This document shows positions 62,508 through 64,000 of a stretch of DNA of 64,000 nt, piece by piece; within the stretch, counting starts at the first letter, position 1; every line of letters begins with the position of its first letter. Source of the DNA: Oscillospiraceae bacterium (GTDB lineage: Bacteria; Bacillota; Clostridia; Oscillospirales; CAG-272). The notes under the pieces were generated by a model. It was given only the letters and a program-made list of their open reading frames with translations, was not told the origin of the DNA and did not search any database. The DNA lies in contig SVRJ01000004.1 of NCBI GenBank assembly GCA_015064885.1, positions 18,623 through 82,622 of the forward strand, given 5' to 3'. The position numbers and the translations under genes were made by a program.

Positions 62508-63380
62508 TTATTTCTCCGTCTGTCTTTTCTGCTCCCACGCGCACACCGCCGCCGCAACGGCGGCATTGAGAGATTCGCATCCGGGGCCCGAATACATATC
62601 GATATAGACACATAAGTCTGCAGCAGACAGCATTCTGTCCGAAAGACCGTGCCCCTCGTTTCCTATAACGAAAACGTCATTTTCTCCGAGCTTTGCTTTT
62701 GAGAGAGCCACCGAATCCCTATAGAGCGCCGTAGCGAGTATTCTGTAGCCTTCATCCTTGAGAGCAACAAGCGCCTCTGTCAGATCCTCCTTAACGCGCA
62801 CGTCAAGGGCAAAAACCGCTCCCATAGAGCTGCGTATCACCTTTGAGGAAAGCACGTCGGCACAATCAGAGCTGAGCCAGAGTTCATCTACCCCGAACGC
62901 AATGCACGTCCTTATCACTGTACCGAGATTGCCGGGGTCTCTGAGTGATTCCGCCGCCATGATCTTTTTTCGCATATTATTGAAGGATTTTTCACGCGAA
63001 AAATTTTCTCTTCTTATTATTGTACCACTTTTTTCGGATTTGTCAAGACTTTTTGCAATACAAATTATACCTTCGGGTGCATTTTCTTCGGATATTACTG
63101 CAAACGCACTGTCTTTTATAAGGATAACACGGGCGGAAAGCTCCTCTCTCCAACCCGCGCATCTTCTGTCCATCTCAGAGAGCATCTGCTCCGACGTCTC
63201 GCTTCTGAGCAGAACGGTGTCTATTTTCACTCCGCATCTGTATGCTTCCGCAAACAGTTTTACACCGTCAAAGCGATATGCTCCTTCCTTCTTTCTTCCC
63301 TTCGGCGTAAGCAGGGAGGTAGCGTATTTTACAACATCATTCTTTCTTGAGGTTATCTCCTCAGACATAAAAACAACCAT
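62508..63380 (-). CDS. SpoU-family RNA methyltransferase (TrmH/RlmB-like)
   Basis: A 290-residue SPOUT enzyme that 2'-O-methylates rRNA or tRNA. The first third is a substrate-binding domain (SRKNDVVKYATSLLTPKGRKKEGAYRFDGVKLFAEA) and the second the trefoil-knot domain with DPGNLGTVIRTCIAFG, VIGNEGHGLSDRML and SLNAAVAAAVCAWE. The ATG at 63380 follows ACGGAG. Which nucleotide it modifies cannot be told. Confidence 0.94.
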   Translation of the reverse strand: MVVFMSEEITSRKNDVVKYATSLLTPKGRKKEGAYRFDGVKLFAEAYRCGVKIDTVLLRSETSEQMLSEMDRRCAGWREELSARVILIKDSAFAVISEENAPEGIICIAKSLDKSEKSGTIIRRENFSREKSFNNMRKKIMAAESLRDPGNLGTVIRTCIAFGVDELWLSSDCADVLSSKVIRSSMGAVFALDVRVKEDLTEALVALKDEGYRILATALYRDSVALSKAKLGENDVFVIGNEGHGLSDRMLSAADLCVYIDMYSGPGCESLNAAVAAAVCAWEQKRQTEK

Positions 63381-63424
63381 TTTGCTCTCCGTAGATCTAA
63401 AAATAAAAGCTTCTGAAAATTAAG

Positions 63425-63451
63425 AAAAACCCGGCTAATATATAACCGGGT
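63425..63451 (-). terminator. Terminator of the rpmI-rplT unit
   Basis: ACCCGG and CCGGGT pair around a 12-base loop and are followed by TTTTTC on the minus strand. Confidence 0.8.
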
Positions 63452-63458
63452 CAAAGTC

Positions 63459-63812
63459 TCAGAGGGCAGCCTTTGCCTTCTCAACGAGAGCTGCAAATGC
63501 TTCCGGATTGGAAACTGCAAGCTCAGCAAGCATCTTGCGGTTGAGGTCAATTCCTGCTTTTTTAAGACCGTTCATAAATCTTGAATAATTGATACCGTTA
63601 ACCTTTGCCTGAGCAGAGATTCTTGTTATCCAAAGACGACGGAAATCTCTCTTCTTCTGCTTACGGCCTACGAATGCGTAGTTACCGCTCTTCATAACAG
63701 CCTGCTTAGCCATCTTGAAATGCTTGCTCTTTGCACCCCAGTAGCCCTTAGCAGCCTTAAGTACCTTATTTCTTCTCTTGCGCGTCATCATTGCGCCCTT
63801 AACTCTTGCCAT
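63459..63812 (-). CDS. rplT: 50S ribosomal protein L20
   Basis: A 117-residue L20 ([36 protein letters not shown]). GGAGG precedes the ATG. It binds 23S rRNA early in assembly and in many bacteria represses its own operon. It follows rpmI, giving the usual infC-rpmI-rplT order; infC would lie past the window edge. Confidence 0.98.
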   Translation of the reverse strand: MARVKGAMMTRKRRNKVLKAAKGYWGAKSKHFKMAKQAVMKSGNYAFVGRKQKKRDFRRLWITRISAQAKVNGINYSRFMNGLKKAGIDLNRKMLAELAVSNPEAFAALVEKAKAAL

Positions 63813-63831
63813 CTTTCTAACCTCCGTTCAA

Positions 63832-64000
63832 TTACTTCTGTATCATAGCTCTGACATTAGATGCCATAGCCTCGCTCAAAATTGCTCCGCCTCTGAGCTG
63901 TCTCTTTCTCTTAGCAGTCTTCTTGCCGAGCTTGTGACGGCGGTTTGTGTGGTTGAGCTTTACCTTACCGTTAGCGGTAACAGAAAAGCGCTTGCATGAT
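63832..64000 (-). CDS. rpmI: 50S ribosomal protein L35, 5' end outside window
   Basis: The visible 56 codons read SCKRFSVTANGKVKLNHTNR then RHKLGKKTAKRKRQLRGGA and end in SNVRAMIQK, clear L35. Translation continues past base 64000 on the minus strand, so the start is missing. It lies 20 bases upstream of rplT. Confidence 0.95.
   Translation of the reverse strand, partial: SCKRFSVTANGKVKLNHTNRRHKLGKKTAKRKRQLRGGAILSEAMASNVRAMIQK

Noticed and set aside
1-64000. CRISPR arrays, insertion sequences, prophage or integrase genes
   Set aside because: No regularly spaced repeats, transposase or integrase motifs were seen on either strand.

Overview
The window looks like chromosomal DNA of an anaerobic Firmicute, class Clostridia, probably a gut or rumen member. 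The evidence is the order SRP RNA-dnaX-ybaB-recR, strong GGAGG ribosome binding sites, TTGACA-17-TATAAT promoters, a T-box leader, a dockerin protein, BspA-like leucine-rich repeats, and a smc-ftsY-rdgB-yhbY-nadD-yqeK-rsfS-leuS block. I cannot name a genus. I see no phage structural genes, transposases or CRISPR array.

Layout. 1-4.2 kb, minus strand: a T-box-controlled ABC importer of the TrpXYZ type with a RadC-like JAMM protein downstream. 4.2-8.2 kb: a D-2-hydroxyacid dehydrogenase, a secreted SH3b/CHAP-like/ricin/Big2/dockerin protein and an amidase lipoprotein. 8.2-11.3 kb: large SRP RNA, dnaX, ybaB, recR. 11.3-13.8 kb: an unrecognised TIM-barrel-like protein, a DUF4886 protein and a HAD phosphatase. 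14-16.7 kb: an HTH/ADP-ribosylglycohydrolase fusion and a foreign-looking HTH/membrane/zinc-ribbon protein, separated by hairpin-rich DNA. 16.7-21.5 kb: a lone TAXI receptor, an EEP-family protein, a small putative regulator operon and an ABC-F ATPase; the last two diverge from a spacer with two LexA-type GAAC-N4-GTTC boxes. 21.6-25.4 kb: serC-serA and an FAD oxidoreductase. 25.5-27.5 kb: an ECF sigma factor with a membrane LRR protein. 27.5-30.1 kb: a tRNA with anticodon CAT, a MtlD-like dehydrogenase and asnA.

30-44 kb is an accessory region: zinc-ribbon proteins, GH27 alpha-galactosidase, an odd Gfo/Idh/MocA protein, DegV, a CofE-like ligase, AlkD, then GH110-like and GH95 enzymes and three tandem paralogues of unknown function, ending at tRNA-Pro. 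The glycosidases point to galactosylated and fucosylated host glycans, by inference from family specificities.

44.4-64 kb is core housekeeping, almost all on the minus strand: rplT/rpmI, an rRNA-type methyltransferase, dprA, topA, trmFO, rnc, a radical SAM protein, smc, ftsY, rdgB, yhbY, nadD, yqeK, rsfS, leuS, and rpsU under its own promoter. Many genes touch or overlap by a few bases, which suggests long co-transcribed units.

The best leads are the paired LexA-type boxes in front of an ABC-F gene and a small regulator operon, the three-paralogue cassette at 40.9-44.1 kb, the HTH/ADP-ribosylglycohydrolase fusion, and the T-box whose bulge predicts a tRNA with discriminator A. All promoter and terminator calls rest on pattern reading by eye; no searches were run.
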